Origin: Ryuthela nishihirai
Taxonomy: Eukaryota; Arthropoda; Arachnida; Araneae; Heptathelidae
DNA length: 64,000 bases
Direction: 5' to 3'
Assembly (NCBI GenBank): GCA_038380435.1
Contig: JAWZYU010000001.1
Span: forward strand, 9,962,001 to 10,026,000
The translations under genes and the position numbers were made by a program. Shown here one piece after another: positions 24,526 through 35,601 of this stretch. Positions within the stretch are counted from its first letter, which is position 1, and each line of letters opens with the position of its first letter. The notes beneath the pieces were generated by a model. It was not told the origin of the DNA. It worked only from the letters and a program-made list of their open reading frames with translations, and did no database searches.

Positions 24526-24531
24526 TTTATT
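24526..24531 (-). promoter_or_regulatory. Polyadenylation signal AATAAA for the secreted-protein gene
   Basis: The minus strand reads AAAAAATAAACG here, 375 bases beyond the stop codon of the ORF at 24906-25823. It is the first canonical AATAAA in a suitable place, giving a terminal exon of about 1.3 kb. Confidence 0.5.
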
Positions 24532-24905
24532 TTTTGCACACTTATTTTACATTTCCAAAACTACGAGCACTTTTTCTAGATCAGTAACGTATATCGATCC
24601 AATAATTCTCAGCTTATTTCGTGTATTAATTCATTGACAAAAACGTGACTTAGACACTACATCGCTTTGAAATGTGTAAAGTACTTAATGAATGGCTCGG
24701 CACAATGAAAATTGCACAATGACTTTTTATATCTCTCCATCCTAATGGGGGGATAGAGAGTGGAGAGCCTTACACTGTAAGGATGTAAGATCCATAACTT
24801 AAGTGATCGTCTGAGCTTCCTCAGAGGGTTCGCAGTGGTCCAGCCCTGCGAATCGTAGCCACCTCCATGAGTCCCAAGTCGAGTTCATCCTTAACCTCCA
24901 GTGCA

Positions 24906-25823
24906 TCACTTCTTTATGATCCACACGTGGCGAGAGGATGGATTCCCGAACTCGTCGATGGAAGAGGATATCTTGTATTTCTTTAACTTGGACGATGACG
25001 TCAAACTGCTGCTCTTCTTTTCGTCTGCGAAGAGGGCGCTGCGCTGCTTTGGATTCTTCGAGACGATGACGAACACATCCGGGTTGTTTCCGGAGAGGGA
25101 GAGATCGGATGATGAATCGACCAAATCTCCGGAATTCAATGACGGAGACATGACAATGGTAGGCGACGATTTGGAAGAGGAGAGAGTGTCGGACAGCAGA
25201 TCAGCTGTGGAAGAAGATGAAGAAGAGGATCCCAACTCAGGATCTTCTATGATGAGGACGGAAGGGAAGCTGTCGGAAGAGGGAAGGTCAAGCAGCTGCC
25301 GCATCACCGAGTCGGCTAAGTTGGAAGCTGTGGTGGGTCGTCGCTGGCGAGTGGGCAGACGCAGAGTCTTGATTTGAAGATCAGACGGCAGAGAGGAGAT
25401 GGAGGAGAGCGAAGAGAGGGATGATAGAGATGGGCGGTAGTTCCTGTCGGCTGACAACGCTGACATCAGGGATGATGCGGAAGCGGTGATGGGAGGAAGA
25501 ACCGTGATGGAGGAAGGGGGCATGAGGCGGGTGTTGGCAGAGCCAAGGAGGCGCAAGGGAGGGACGGCGGACATCGACGTCGAGATGCGGGACGGAGCAG
25601 GGATTGGATGAAACATCCCTGGAGGAGGAGGAAGCATCTTGGGTCGGTGGCGCTGAGCAGATACCCTCAGTGGGTCTCGTACGAGGTTCAAGAAGGGCTT
25701 CAAGGGATTGAGGGAGAACTTGGAGGAGCCGACTCGAGGACTGGCCATCTGTGGAGGATTCAGATGCGAATGGCATCCAGCAACATGGAAGAGGAAAATG
25801 AAGAGCAGCAAAATGGCTAGCAC
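24906..25823 (-). CDS. Last exon of a secreted, Ser/Pro-rich protein gene (function unknown)
   Basis: A 305-codon open frame ending in TGA. It begins with VLAILLLFIFLFHVAGCHS, a classic signal-peptide core. Its first codon, GTG, directly follows a strong 3' splice site on the minus strand (pyrimidine tract, then TTCCTAG at 25824-25830). An upstream exon must therefore supply ATG and perhaps a few residues. I could not locate that exon. The mature part is basic and Pro-rich up to about residue 95, then Ser-rich with several poly-Ser runs. It ends in a Lys/Ser-rich tail with VWIIKK. There are few Cys and no domain I recognise. Base composition is clearly more GC-rich than the surroundings, as for a host gene. 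Confidence 0.68.
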   Translation of the reverse strand: MLAILLLFIFLFHVAGCHSHLNPPQMASPRVGSSKFSLNPLKPFLNLVRDPLRVSAQRHRPKMLPPPPGMFHPIPAPSRISTSMSAVPPLRLLGSANTRLMPPSSITVLPPITASASSLMSALSADRNYRPSLSSLSSLSSISSLPSDLQIKTLRLPTRQRRPTTASNLADSVMRQLLDLPSSDSFPSVLIIEDPELGSSSSSSSTADLLSDTLSSSKSSPTIVMSPSLNSGDLVDSSSDLSLSGNNPDVFVIVSKNPKQRSALFADEKKSSSLTSSSKLKKYKISSSIDEFGNPSSRHVWIIKK

Positions 25824-25850
25824 CTAGGAAGAGAAATAGAAAAAAAACTC
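25824..25850 (-). other. 3' splice site of the secreted-protein gene
   Basis: On the minus strand, about 20 bases of mostly T and C precede CCTAG. This is immediately followed by the hydrophobic coding sequence of the signal peptide. Confidence 0.65.
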
Positions 25851-26660
25851 TTATGCACAGTAACAAAAGTAAAATTCAACAAAGATCATTTGAAGAATAC
25901 TTTAAAGGCGAATGAAATGGTTCAAGATTTTTCGTTCGTTGTTCAGAGCTCACTCTTTGCTTAGACTAAGACTACATGGAAGAAAAGGAAGTATCGCAAT
26001 AAGGATTGTATATATGTAGACATTTTCTGTTATTATTAGTAACATTTTATATCACAGAATTTCATAGTTGCAAAGTTTAGAATTAGAATACTATTATGCT
26101 GTAAGTCAATGTGGGTTTGGGAGGAAATTGTCTTGAACCGTGTGTATTCGGAGACCAGGATCTCCTGATCGTATGTCCACTGAGCTACCGTCGGTCACCA
26201 GTTATCCTCTACTGTTGATGTTCATCCCCGTCATCGTAGAATTAGCCACCAGTGGCTGTCTTATATATATTATAGACAGTGAAGGATATTTTATTGCAGC
26301 ATTTTTTTTAAATGCAAGAAAAAACTTGCTCTGTTTCCATCTTGCCAGTTAAGAATCCTCTCGTGCCGCAAAGAGTGTCGGGATTTCATTTTAGAACAAT
26401 CAGAATCTGAAACGGAAATGAAATCATCACAATATTTGAAAGGGAAAGTTCATAAGAGAGAAGGAAACATTTTCACAGGTAGCACAGCTTCAAAGATGTA
26501 AAATATTTTGGAAAACTCAGATCAATTAAAAGAAAATTCCATCCACTGATTGAGAAGGTTTCGGCGTTTATTTTGCTGGACAGGTCTCAAGGATCCCAAG
26601 CATAGAGTGCTCAGTTTGGGGAGGCTCAAATGACAGCTTTTATGAGCAAGTAGGAACTGG
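25851..26660. other. Intron or upstream sequence; tRNA-like fragment at about 26140-26205 (minus)
   Basis: No exon could be identified. The minus strand at 26205-26140 has an A-box-like GGTAGCTCAGTGG and a weak B box, a likely tRNA-derived relic. Confidence 0.35.
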
Positions 26661-26666
26661 CAATGG

Positions 26667-27020
26667 GTTGGGTTGTTTTACCTGTGAGCGGCACTTTTTT
26701 GCACACTATAGGCTAAATGGCCAGGTGACATGGACCCCGAAGGCTTGGGGGAGGTGACCCACTGGAACAGCTGTTGGAAGACATATGGAAGCCTCCCGTC
26801 AAGGCCATCCAGCGTGTTCTTTAACGTGCACAGGGTTTGGCTCTCCCGCACACCGTTCCATGGCTTAACATCCCATCCGACGGCGGCCTTTTTAAGTCCA
26901 TCGGTGTCCCCTACTGACCGTGGGCAGGGCGGGGAATTTTGCGGAGATAAATCTCAAAGCTGATCCAGCTGGGACTCGAACCTGGGAATTACAGATTACG
27001 AGCCTGGCGCGCTATTGACT
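26667..27020 (-). mobile_element. SINE family B, nearly full length
   Basis: Reverse copy from GGGTTGTTTTACCTGTGAGC to the tRNA head (GGGACTCGAACCTGGGAATT, ending in CTGGCGCGCTATTGACT). It has a short deletion in the Pro-coding-like GC block. Confidence 0.85.
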
Positions 27021-27042
27021 CTACGCGACTGGTAATCTTTAG

Positions 27043-27200
27043 ATAAATAAAAATAAATACCCTTAGAGCATCTGCTTACCACAGAGGTCTGAATGGAACC
27101 TGTCAGTATAATACGCCGAAGAGAAGATCTGTGAGGAAGGGAAGACCTCAGCAGAAAGACAACAAACATTCATGCCTTACTGGGGGTTGAATCCAGGTTG
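27043..27200 (-). mobile_element. SINE family A, truncated reverse copy
   Basis: Diverged reverse copy: AGCATCTGCTTACCACAGAG, GAAGACCTCAGCAGAAA, CATGCCTTACTGGGGGTTG. The A box is lost. Confidence 0.7.
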
Positions 27201-27424
27201 CATTGTCATTCATCAGCAGAATTAGTTCATTTAGTTTGACTCTAAAATTATAAGAGCTAATCACTTTGGGATGCAAATTCATTCAATGATCATTTTATTT
27301 TTATTTAAAATTATTTAATATTTCGTTACATATTTATTTCTTTATTTTAATTATAATTATATCGTTGTATAGAATATAGTGGTAAATCGATAAACGATTT
27401 CACGCCATCATTACTAACTCATAA

Positions 27425-28043
27425 GAATGGACAACGTTTTTTTGTCCGTTAGATTTATTTACAGAAGTTTTGCAGTGTGCTTATTTACATGGGAAGCCGT
27501 CCCGTGGCCGAGTGGTTAGCACGCTTGGCTACTGATCTAAGGGACCTGGGTTCGAGCCCCGGATTTAGGCATGGATGTGTGTGTCGTTTTTCTGCTGAGG
27601 TCCTGCCATCCTCTCAGATCTCCTGCTGTGGCATATAAACTGACAGGCTCCTGTCAGACCTATGTGGCAAGCAGCTGCTTGAGGGGGTAATTTTTTTTTT
27701 TTTTACATGGGGCCGAGCGCTTTCGACTGTACTCGGCAGTCATCATCAGGGCGGCGTACAGTTCCTTGGGGATGCGGATTGTTGGTGACAAGTTAAGCTA
27801 AAATAATAATACCTTTTTCTCATGCAGACATCTTCGCTGACGAGAGTTCTGCAGCGGAAGGAAGTTTCAGCATGCTAGTGGATTATTTTTGCTTAACCTA
27901 ACCTGTCATTAACAACAATCCGCATCTACAAGGAACTGTACGCCGCACTGATGATGACTGCCGAGTACAGTCGGCCCCATGTGAATAGCACATTGCAACA
28001 CTTCTGTAAATAAATCTAACGGACAAAAAAGCGTTGTCCATTC
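27425..28043. mobile_element. Fold-back element with long inverted arms, split by SINE A
   Basis: The left arm, 27425-27493 plus 27712 to about 27805, is the reverse complement of the right arm, about 27905-28043. Anchors are GAATGGACAACG against CGTTGTCCATTC, TTAGATTTATTTACAGAAG against its complement, GTACTCGGCAGTCATCATCA against its complement, and GGCGTACAGTTCCTTG against its complement. Without the SINE it is about 410 bp with arms of about 150 bp. No ORF. Confidence 0.75.
27494..27701 (+). mobile_element. SINE family A, full length, with target duplication
   Basis: Begins AAGCCGTCCCGTGGCCGAGT and ends GAGGGGGTAA plus a T run. TTTACATGGG is present at 27484-27493 and 27702-27711, which marks a retroposition target duplication inside the fold-back arm. 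Confidence 0.88.
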
Positions 28044-28558
28044 CTTTGAATTAAGAATTATATTAATTTCTATTTTAAATTTGTATGTGATCATGTGATG
28101 ACAAGTAAGTTACTATTCAGAAATTTTGCTTTTAATCATTTCAGCGCTTTTCTGATCACGTGAGAGGAGTAAAGAAACAGATAAATACGTCATCGATGTG
28201 ATTTTAAGAAATGACCATTTGCAGTCCCCCAAACTAATTTTAATATATTCAAAATGGTCGTCATCAAAAATATACAGATGAATATTAATATGCGAAAATG
28301 ATTCTCATTGTTACCTGTATCTGGCATTATAAACCTTCAGCAGACGCAACAAATTAAAATCTTAATTATTCAAAATTCTGAACAATGTAACTGAAAAACA
28401 ATTATCGAGTTTAAAGGAAATCTTTCCTTAGAAGCGTTAAGACGAAATATTTTGGATGCGATTGGAAGTGTTATTTGATGTTCGATATTAATGATAGAGC
28501 GCAAGTAGATATTATATTTGAAGTAGTTGGTATACTGAGTAGTATTTATATTGATTGA
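28044..28558. other. Upstream region of the 162-codon ORF; no clear promoter
   Basis: AT-rich, with several ATTAATAT and TATAAACC strings but no TATA box with a matching start site that I would defend. Confidence 0.35.
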
Positions 28559-29047
28559 ATGGGCAAGATGCCTAGTGGTGATGTCATGCGCAGAGCGTTA
28601 AATTTACGCCAACGCGCTTCACGTTTTGCAAGCCGGGGCAGGGAATGCCTCCGTAGAGGATGGCAACAGTTGAAAAAAACCTGCTCCTGTTGTTGTAGTC
28701 ACTCCCCTCGTAATGACCTCGGGGTCACTAGATTCGAACTGATCATCATTCCACCCAACAGAAATGTATCAGAACCACTTTCGGTGGATGATGAGGATTC
28801 TGGGCCAAAAACATCAGGACTGTCGCATCCGTGTGATTCCAGATCTTCCACATCTACTGCCAGCAGTGAATGTGAAGTCACTAATAATTGGCTATCAATA
28901 ACAAGATCAGAGGACGATGAAGAGGATGTCTTCCTCATTACGTGGCATGTGATGAGATTTATATTCTCTGTTTTACATCTTTTGCTGGTCCTCTTTGCTA
29001 TGTGGAAGGCATTCTCGGTTGACCTAAAATCGGAGAAGGATAATTAA
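28559..29047 (+). CDS. Intronless ORF for a small C-terminally anchored membrane protein, unknown
   Basis: 162 codons with a true ATG and an in-frame TGA just upstream (28556-28558). The N-terminus is strongly basic (Arg-rich, residues 11-40), followed by a CSCCC cluster that could be acylated. The middle is acidic and Ser-rich (residues 70-125). Residues about 128-152 (WHVMRFIFSVLHLLLVLFAM) form one transmembrane helix with a short charged tail. This fits a tail-anchored topology. GC content is above that of its surroundings, which favours real coding. An A-rich tract begins about 50 bases after the stop, so a processed retrogene is possible. I do not recognise the family. Confidence 0.5.
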   Translation: MGKMPSGDVMRRALNLRQRASRFASRGRECLRRGWQQLKKTCSCCCSHSPRNDLGVTRFELIIIPPNRNVSEPLSVDDEDSGPKTSGLSHPCDSRSSTSTASSECEVTNNWLSITRSEDDEEDVFLITWHVMRFIFSVLHLLLVLFAMWKAFSVDLKSEKDN

Positions 29048-29098
29048 AAAACAGAAGAACATTAAACTGAAGACAGAAAGAAAAAGGGAAACAAAGTT

Positions 29099-29154
29099 GA
29101 AAAAAAAGAAAAAAAAAAAGAAAAAAAAAAAGAAAAAAAAAAAAGAAAAAAAAA
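29099..29154. repeat. A-rich (A10-12 G)n tract
   Basis: Five A runs separated by single G residues, following the ORF at 28559-29047. It could be a degenerate poly-A tail or a simple repeat. Confidence 0.8.
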
Positions 29155-29305
29155 TGTCTCCCCCAAAAGCCACCCTCAGACGTCCTAGATCGTGGGAGAC
29201 GGGCAACATCCATTATCTGTTGATTTCCTCAAAAGTTCCTTTTATCTTTAGGGAAAACCTCAGGTAATGGATGGCTAACATGAGGCTCTGGTACAACACA
29301 CAAAC

Positions 29306-30075
29306 ATTCACTCACTCGCTCACTACACGCATTCACTCACTCGCTCACTACACGCATTCACTCACTCGCTCACTACACGCATTCACTCACTCGCTCACTA
29401 CACGCATTCACTCACTCGCTCACTACACGCATTCACTCACTCGCTCACTACACGCATTCACTCACTCGCTCACTACACGCATTCACTCACTCGCTCACTA
29501 CACGCATTCACTCACTCGCTCACTACACGCATTCACTCACTCGCTCACTACACGCATTCACTCACTCGCTCACTACACGCATTCACTCACTCGCTCACTA
29601 CACGCATTCACTCACTCGCTCACTACATGCATTCACTCACTCGCTCACTACATGCATTCACTCACTCGCTCACTACATGCATTCACTCACTCGCTCACTA
29701 CATGCATTCACTCACTCGCTCATTACATGCATTCAATCACTCACTACATGCATTCACTCGCTCACTACATGCATCACTCACTCACTACATGCATTCACTC
29801 ACTCGCTCATTACATGCATTCACTCACGCGCTCATTACATGCATTCACTCACTCGTTCATTACATGCATTCGCTCGCTCATTACATGCACTCACTCACTC
29901 TCTCATTAGATGCATTCACTCACTCGCTCACTCCATGCATTCACTCGTTCACTCCATGCATTCACTCATTCACTATACGTATTCACTCATTCCCTATACA
30001 TATTCACTCATTCCCTATATTCCAATGATGCATTCAATTATTCACTGCATGCATTCACTTATTCACTACATATAT
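29306..30075. repeat. 25-bp minisatellite
   Basis: Near-perfect units of CATTCACTCACTCGCTCACT plus ACACG for about 17 copies to 29730, then increasingly diverged copies (ACATG variants) to about 30075. The period of 25 means three units make 75 bases, so all frames stay open. Confidence 0.95.
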
Positions 30076-30780
30076 TCTCCATGAGGAACTGGTCTTATGG
30101 CGAAGGAACATTTGTATATCGTTTTTTTTTTTTGAAAAACCCGACACTTTAGTTAAACAGTAGCAATCATGCAAGTGACTCGTTGGCTCACGCCAAACCA
30201 TTGGAACTGCAAAGGGCATGGATTTTATCTTGTCTTTCAACCATTTACTCAGGCCAACAAAGCACGAAATGCAGCACACATATGGAGCCCATGTTTTGTC
30301 CTGATCTCCAACATGACATCCAAAATACAAGTTATAGGCTTTCTTTGCAATCTTTGTCAACGAACGATCCTGGGGTTTTAAAATATATTTTATACACACT
30401 TATCTGGCACATTAACACATCCACGACGCTGCCTTTGTGCCATTTAAACGCCAAAGTTCTATCTGCAACGTACAGCACGTGTTCCTCCTACAATGGAAAC
30501 AACAAGAATGTCCGTCTGAGGTTAGGTTACTGTTACATGTTTTCCCCATTTGTCAATCAGTGTTGCCAGCCACAAAAAGTAAAATATCTGATATCTTCCC
30601 AGTTGCTTGGAGGTGTTGGTATAGGAAGACCTTAATAGGAATCAAAATGACCACTAACATAAAAACGTGACGTGCTAGCCATTTTTTAAGGCCAGATCTG
30701 AAATCAGCACTTGAAAAAAGTAAAAGGCAGCTCCAATTGTTCAGGTTATAAAAATCTTGCAAACCGGTGTTATTGTCATC
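30055..30780 (-). pseudogene. Partial decayed copy of a highly multiplied arthropod gene family (unknown function)
   Basis: The minus strand encodes SLTKIAKKAYNLYFGCHVGD, KTWAPYVCCISCFVGLSKWL, SMPFAVPMVWREPTSHLHDC and KVSGFSKK in series from about 30380 to 30130. This is the N-terminal Cys-rich part of a family present in many near-identical copies in several arthropod and cnidarian genomes. Stops follow on both sides. The region is clearly homologous at DNA level to 63207-63860, so both derive from one repeat. Confidence 0.68.
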
Positions 30781-31576
30781 CCAAAGTAAAAATCAACTGA
30801 ATGGTTTGTAATTGATATCATTTATTTTCAAGAATAGATAAATGTGAATTCCCTTATTAATAAAATCGTCATCTATAACAAGTTATATTCTTTCGTTAAA
30901 ATTATATCTTTACCATTGTAATGCAATGTGTATCGCGACATCTTAAAGAAATGAAGCCTTTTTTCAAGCGGATGTGATCTTTCTAAACTAAATTTTTCAG
31001 ACTAGTAAAAACCTTGTTTTTTCTCATTTTTAGAAACACTACATTATATAGAAAACTACTTTTTTAGAAACACTACATTATACATTATATATTTTATGTA
31101 CATTACATTACATAGGCTAAATGCAGCTGATTCGTAAGTTCACTGTTTCATAAAATGTCATATAAATACTAATTTTACCAAATAAAGCACTTAGTGTTGG
31201 TACAAATGCTTAATTTCTAATATTTATTCAGTTCATGAATATATCCTTGTTTTAAATTTCCTCTTCGCATTCGATAGTGTAAGTCTTCATTAACGATGAC
31301 TAATTATCCTGATCAAACAGAAATGTATCCAAAATTCATCTCAGCTTATCTGAATTAATGCAAATAAAGTTCAAAATAATGTTGCATCAATGCTGCACTG
31401 ACATTTCAGATAAAAATCTCTCAGTATACATTTTATTTGTAACAATTATTTTTTTCCGTAAGTTGCTGGTTTCGATTTGCACGGTCTCGATGTACACGAG
31501 GATTTCCCGGAATCTATCTGGCGTGTAAATCGAGAGATGGGTGTCTATCATTTCGCATTTCAAAAGTACCGAAAGA
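30781..31576. other. No recognisable feature
   Basis: AT-rich DNA with a small direct repeat of TTTTTAGAAACACTACATTA near 31030-31080. Confidence 0.4.
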
Positions 31577-31858
31577 AAATAAATTCTCATAGGAGGAATA
31601 CATATTTTCCTCCTATAGTGCCCATAGAAATTATAGGAGACAAATAAATTCCCATAGGAGAGATCCATATTTTCCTCCTAAAATGCCAGTAGAAATTATA
31701 GGAGGAAAATAAATTCCCATACGAGGGTTCCATCTTTTCCTCCTATAATGCCAATAGAAATTATAGGAGGAAAATAAATTCCCATAGGAGGGATCCATCT
31801 TTTCCTCCTGTAATGCCCATAGGAATTATAGGAGGCAAATAAATTACCATAGGAGGAG
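31577..31858. repeat. 65-bp minisatellite, about 4.4 copies
   Basis: AAATTCCCATAGGAGG recurs at 31581, 31646, 31711, 31776 and 31841, exactly 65 bases apart. Each unit also contains short inverted repeats (TTTTCCTCCTATA against TATAGGAGGAAAA). Confidence 0.92.
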
Positions 31859-32099
31859 GAACACAAAAAATTCAGATAATTTATTTAATAAAATTTTAAA
31901 ATTTAAAAGTTTTAATACAGCACACTTGTTATACGCTGATATTCAACACTTAGGCACGGATCAATGAAATGCGGATATCTCGAAATGTATCTTAAAAAAA
32001 AGCAATCAAATTTCACAGGAAGATAAAAAGATAATGTTGTGAATCTTTGGCGCCAAAATCGGTTATACCATAAAAGGATAATAAAGAAAATCAAACAAA

Positions 32100-32920
32100 T
32101 AAGAAGGGAAGGTTTTTTGTATAAAATGTATAGTCAATAGGGACATGACCTCCTCTATAAGGTAATCCGGAGATTGAGCGAGCGTTAAAGTCCGTTGAGC
32201 AGTAAGAGGAGTCCTGGAAAGTTTCGGGAGGAGAGGGGGGGGGGGGGGAGTTTGCAATACATCTCTCCAGAAATCCCATAGATCTATCAGGTCGAGATTC
32301 GTAGAGACTTAGCGCGCGGCAGACATTCATTGGATACCTTCTTTCTCAAGATATGGATTGGTCAGTCTTGCTCTGTAAGGACGGACATTATAGTGCATTA
32401 GGGGGAAATCGTCATGCATCGGCATAGGAGTTGACAGAATCATCAATGATCTTAGAGCCTTCACAGAACCTCCATGAAACTGATCAAAGTCAGTATGCCC
32501 ATCCAATGAAAAGGTGGCTAAAGAGTGAGAGCCAATGAAGTTCTTTGAACGATGCTATGTGTCTGGTTGCAGGCACCCACCTCGCTACAGATCACGAGAT
32601 ATCTGCTGTCGGCAGAGAATCTAGATTCCTCTGTGAGCAGGATGCGATTCCATTGGTCTCGGGTCTAGGCTACACGTTGCGGACACTATTTCAAATCGCT
32701 GTCTGTGTCTGGAGGTTAACGGGAGGCATACCCAGTCGAGCCTTGTGAAAAGCCTTCTGGTCACCATGAAGAGAGATATCTGTCTTCCTGAGACGGCAAT
32801 GAGGCCTGAAGGCAGAGACGATGCTTTTGCTCTCGTATTCCGGCGGAAGGATTGTAAACCCCCCTAGGTCGCCTTTGAATGGTTCTTCTGACATTGGAAT
32901 TGCTGCCATAGCCATGAGAT
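32100..32920 (-). pseudogene. Tc1-like transposase relic
   Basis: Minus-strand frames in succession give LTEESRFSADSRY near 32640, FPLMHYNVRPYRARLTNPYL near 32390 and YLEKEGIQ near 32345. These match the DExSRF, DNARPHR and YLxxxGI blocks of Tc1-type DDE transposases. The Asp of the second block is replaced, and frameshifts and stops occur. The 74-codon ATG frame at 32915-32691 lies upstream in the expected place of the region before the first catalytic block, but matches only weakly. Plus-strand frames here are shadows. Confidence 0.7.
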
Positions 32921-33090
32921 AACACAGAATGGCGGCTCAAAATAATAGCTCCAGCTCCGTAATTGTTTACGCTGCTTCCAACCTTTCAAAGGCTCTCGAT
33001 CGTTTTCAGTCGTGTAAACGTTTTTTTCTGAGGCATCTTGAAGCTTTTCAACCTTTTCAATCTGAAATGATCCAGCGTCTACGAACGTGC

Positions 33091-33100
33091 TCCTTTTATA
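33091..33100 (-). promoter_or_regulatory. TATA-like box TATAAAAGGA
   Basis: The minus strand reads CCCTATAAAAGGAGC. A start site near 33065 would give a leader to the ATG at 32915. Downstream sequence is a transposase relic, so this may be chance. Confidence 0.25.
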
Positions 33101-33414
33101 GGGCACCTGTTTTACATGTTCCTTTATGTTATATGGGATTTACACGTTTATTTTTCAAAACTGTGCATTAAATTTCCTAAGAATGTCAAAAGTAATTTAT
33201 TTTTTGCTATTTCACTTAATAAATTTCTCGACATTAATTTCAACGAAAATTTCAGCAATTGCTCTTAATCGAACATCGATATCAGGGGGGAAAATTTCCT
33301 CGAGCCGTATATTTCCTGATCACATGTCAGATGAGCTGATCGCTGAAGAAACGACTTTCAGCAGACACAGATTTTTGTGTACTGCTGTAACAGGTTCATC
33401 CCATCACTTCCGAG

Positions 33415-33625
33415 TTGAACTTTTCTACACACAAGGGACTAAATGGCCAGGTCAAAGAGACCCCAAGGACTCAGAAAGTTGGGGAAAGGGATCCACCGGA
33501 CAACTTTTAGGATCATCCCGTCAACACCATCCAGCTTGTTCTTTAACGCACACAGTATGCCATGGCTTGAAGTCACATCCATTGGAGAGTAGCTTTTCCA
33601 GGTTCATAGGTCTCTCCTTTCTCAC
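33415..33625 (-). mobile_element. SINE family B, diverged copy
   Basis: Retains GACTAAATGGCCAGGTCA, ACCATCCAGCTTGTTCTTTA and CTTTTCCAGGTTCATAGG in reverse order, with many substitutions. Confidence 0.7.
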
Positions 33626-35600
33626 CGAGGGGGAGGTTATTATTGGAGGAACAGTTAGCAATAACATGCTTTAAGCTTAGTGCGCTGCAGACTGAGCTCC
33701 GACATCTCAGCCAGCTTCTTTCACTCACACTCATCAAGAGTGCTGTTATCAAACAATGCAAAACATTTCAAACTGATACTTTTAAACTATTTGCGATGAA
33801 AAGGAGATTGGAGTTATTGATAATTTGAAGCAAGAAAAAGAAAATCAATAACACGAAGCCCGTTAACACTTTGCCAGTGATTACCAATTTGCGAAACATT
33901 CAGCGATGATTAGGGAGTTTTGTCACTTGATCAATTAGCCCATAGACATGAAGAGACTACCAATGAGAGCTAGCAGAATCCGAGACACGATGTAAGGTTT
34001 TCTAGGAAGTGGGGAAAGTACTTCACTCTTTCTTGCCTGTGCTTGCTGAGGTGAGGTCTTTCGCCATTCCAATCCATTCACGTCTCCATCATCATCAGGA
34101 ATGCCATCGGAGGAAAGCTTATTGTTGCCAAACGACAACTGCATATTTGTGGAATGCATAGTAGGGTGATAGGATTCTTTTTTCAATAGTGCAAAAAAGT
34201 TGCCTATCCGGTTCCTGAATAAGCACGACAATTTTTTTAAGATCAGATCAGGGTTCTTGAATTTTTCACGATCATCACATTGGTAGAAAAGTTGGATTTA
34301 TGCGTTCTTGATGCAATTGTTTCATTTGTTCCGCGTGTACAGCCGCGAAGGATCTTAGAAGTTCCTCGTAGTTGGTACAGAGCTCCTCTTACAACGACAT
34401 TTAACAGTAAGATCGAAGTGAAGTTTGCAAACAGAGAAGAAAACTTACCTTTTGGAAAGTAATCTAACCACACGATGCTGTTAAAGCTGGTTTTTGTTTT
34501 AAAATTATCAATGGATGCTGTTAAAGCTGGTTTTGATTGCTGAAGCATTTGTCCCGACCTGAAGTCAGCAACACGAGGCCCTATTTACTTCTCTAGTGGG
34601 CGCTGTTTGTTGTGAAATGAAGCGGTCCTCTGCTGCACGTCTTCGTTTCTCAACTTCCTTCTTCGTCATGACGTTTTTTTTAGAGGACCACATGTGAAAA
34701 TCGCATGAGAGAGGCGAGGACCACAAGGAGATGTTTGATACAGTGACTGTTCGTATTCGCCAGTATGGAGGGGGGGGGGGGGGGCATGCAACGAAAACAA
34801 GCCTTTCTGATCAAAAGTCCTGAACTTTTACACTTTATTACTTGTGCTGATATTGCATGATGTCAGTACCGTCCAGAAACTGAATCAAAAGCGAACTCTG
34901 ATGGAAACGCTTGAATACCGCACACTAGTCAACTTCGGATCTTTTCATGTAGGGTTCGTCTGGAGTCCACATGACGTCATCTCGTCCAAGCAGATAAACA
35001 CAAAGTGCTACTGATTCGGGTGTTGATGAGTTCCATTTTTATGTATTGCCTATTTCGTTGTATGAGGCCACAACGATGACTCGGTCCATTACCAAGGTAT
35101 ACTTATGAAAGAAATCCGACTAGTTCGGCCTGAAGCACTACCAGTATCGGGAATTGCCATATTCAACACTATCTACAGTCAGCGGCAAGTCAGTACCATA
35201 AAGATACAGCGCATCCCCGACTACCTATAGAGATTGTCAACATTTCGTTTCAACGACCTTTGTAATTTCAACTTTTGAATCAGTTTCTTTTAATTCAAAA
35301 TAAGCATCTTCAGCCATTTATTTTTTTTGACTGTTCTCTCTCTCTTATTACTGAATCGATCTTGGCGTTTATAACATTACACGTGAATTTTTAGTTTCTA
35401 CGATTTATTTCTAGTTTTTTTTCCTTGCAAATAATGTTGCAATTTTGTCATCAGAAATTGAATTATTTTAACTGCTGTAATAGCCTATAATGCGAAGAAT
35501 TAAGAAAGTGGTTCAGCAGCAGTATTTTTGTATTTATGTTTTATGATGTGTTAAAAATCTTATTACTTTTTCTGCTGAGAATATTTATTCACTTTCAGGA
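33626..35600. other. No confident gene; weak minus-strand open frame at 34231-33935
   Basis: The 98-codon frame lacks an ATG at its start. It has an Asp/Gly-rich middle and a hydrophobic C-terminus (ILLALIGSLFMSMG), and an acceptor-like TTATTCAG lies near its start. It might be a terminal exon, but I see no family. Elsewhere there is a short direct duplication (GATGCTGTTAAAGCTGG at about 34476 and 34514) and a G run at 34768-34782. Confidence 0.3.
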
Positions 35601-35601
35601 T

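Noticed and set aside
24901..25377. 158-codon plus-strand frame opposite the secreted-protein exon
   Set aside because: Shadow of the Ser-rich minus-strand coding sequence; acidic runs mirror poly-Ser codons, and there is no splice or signal evidence.
29271..29909. 212-codon ATG frame encoding a THSLAHY-type repeat protein
   Set aside because: It is a pure 25-bp minisatellite. All three frames stay open because three units make 75 bases, and there is no non-repeat coding context.
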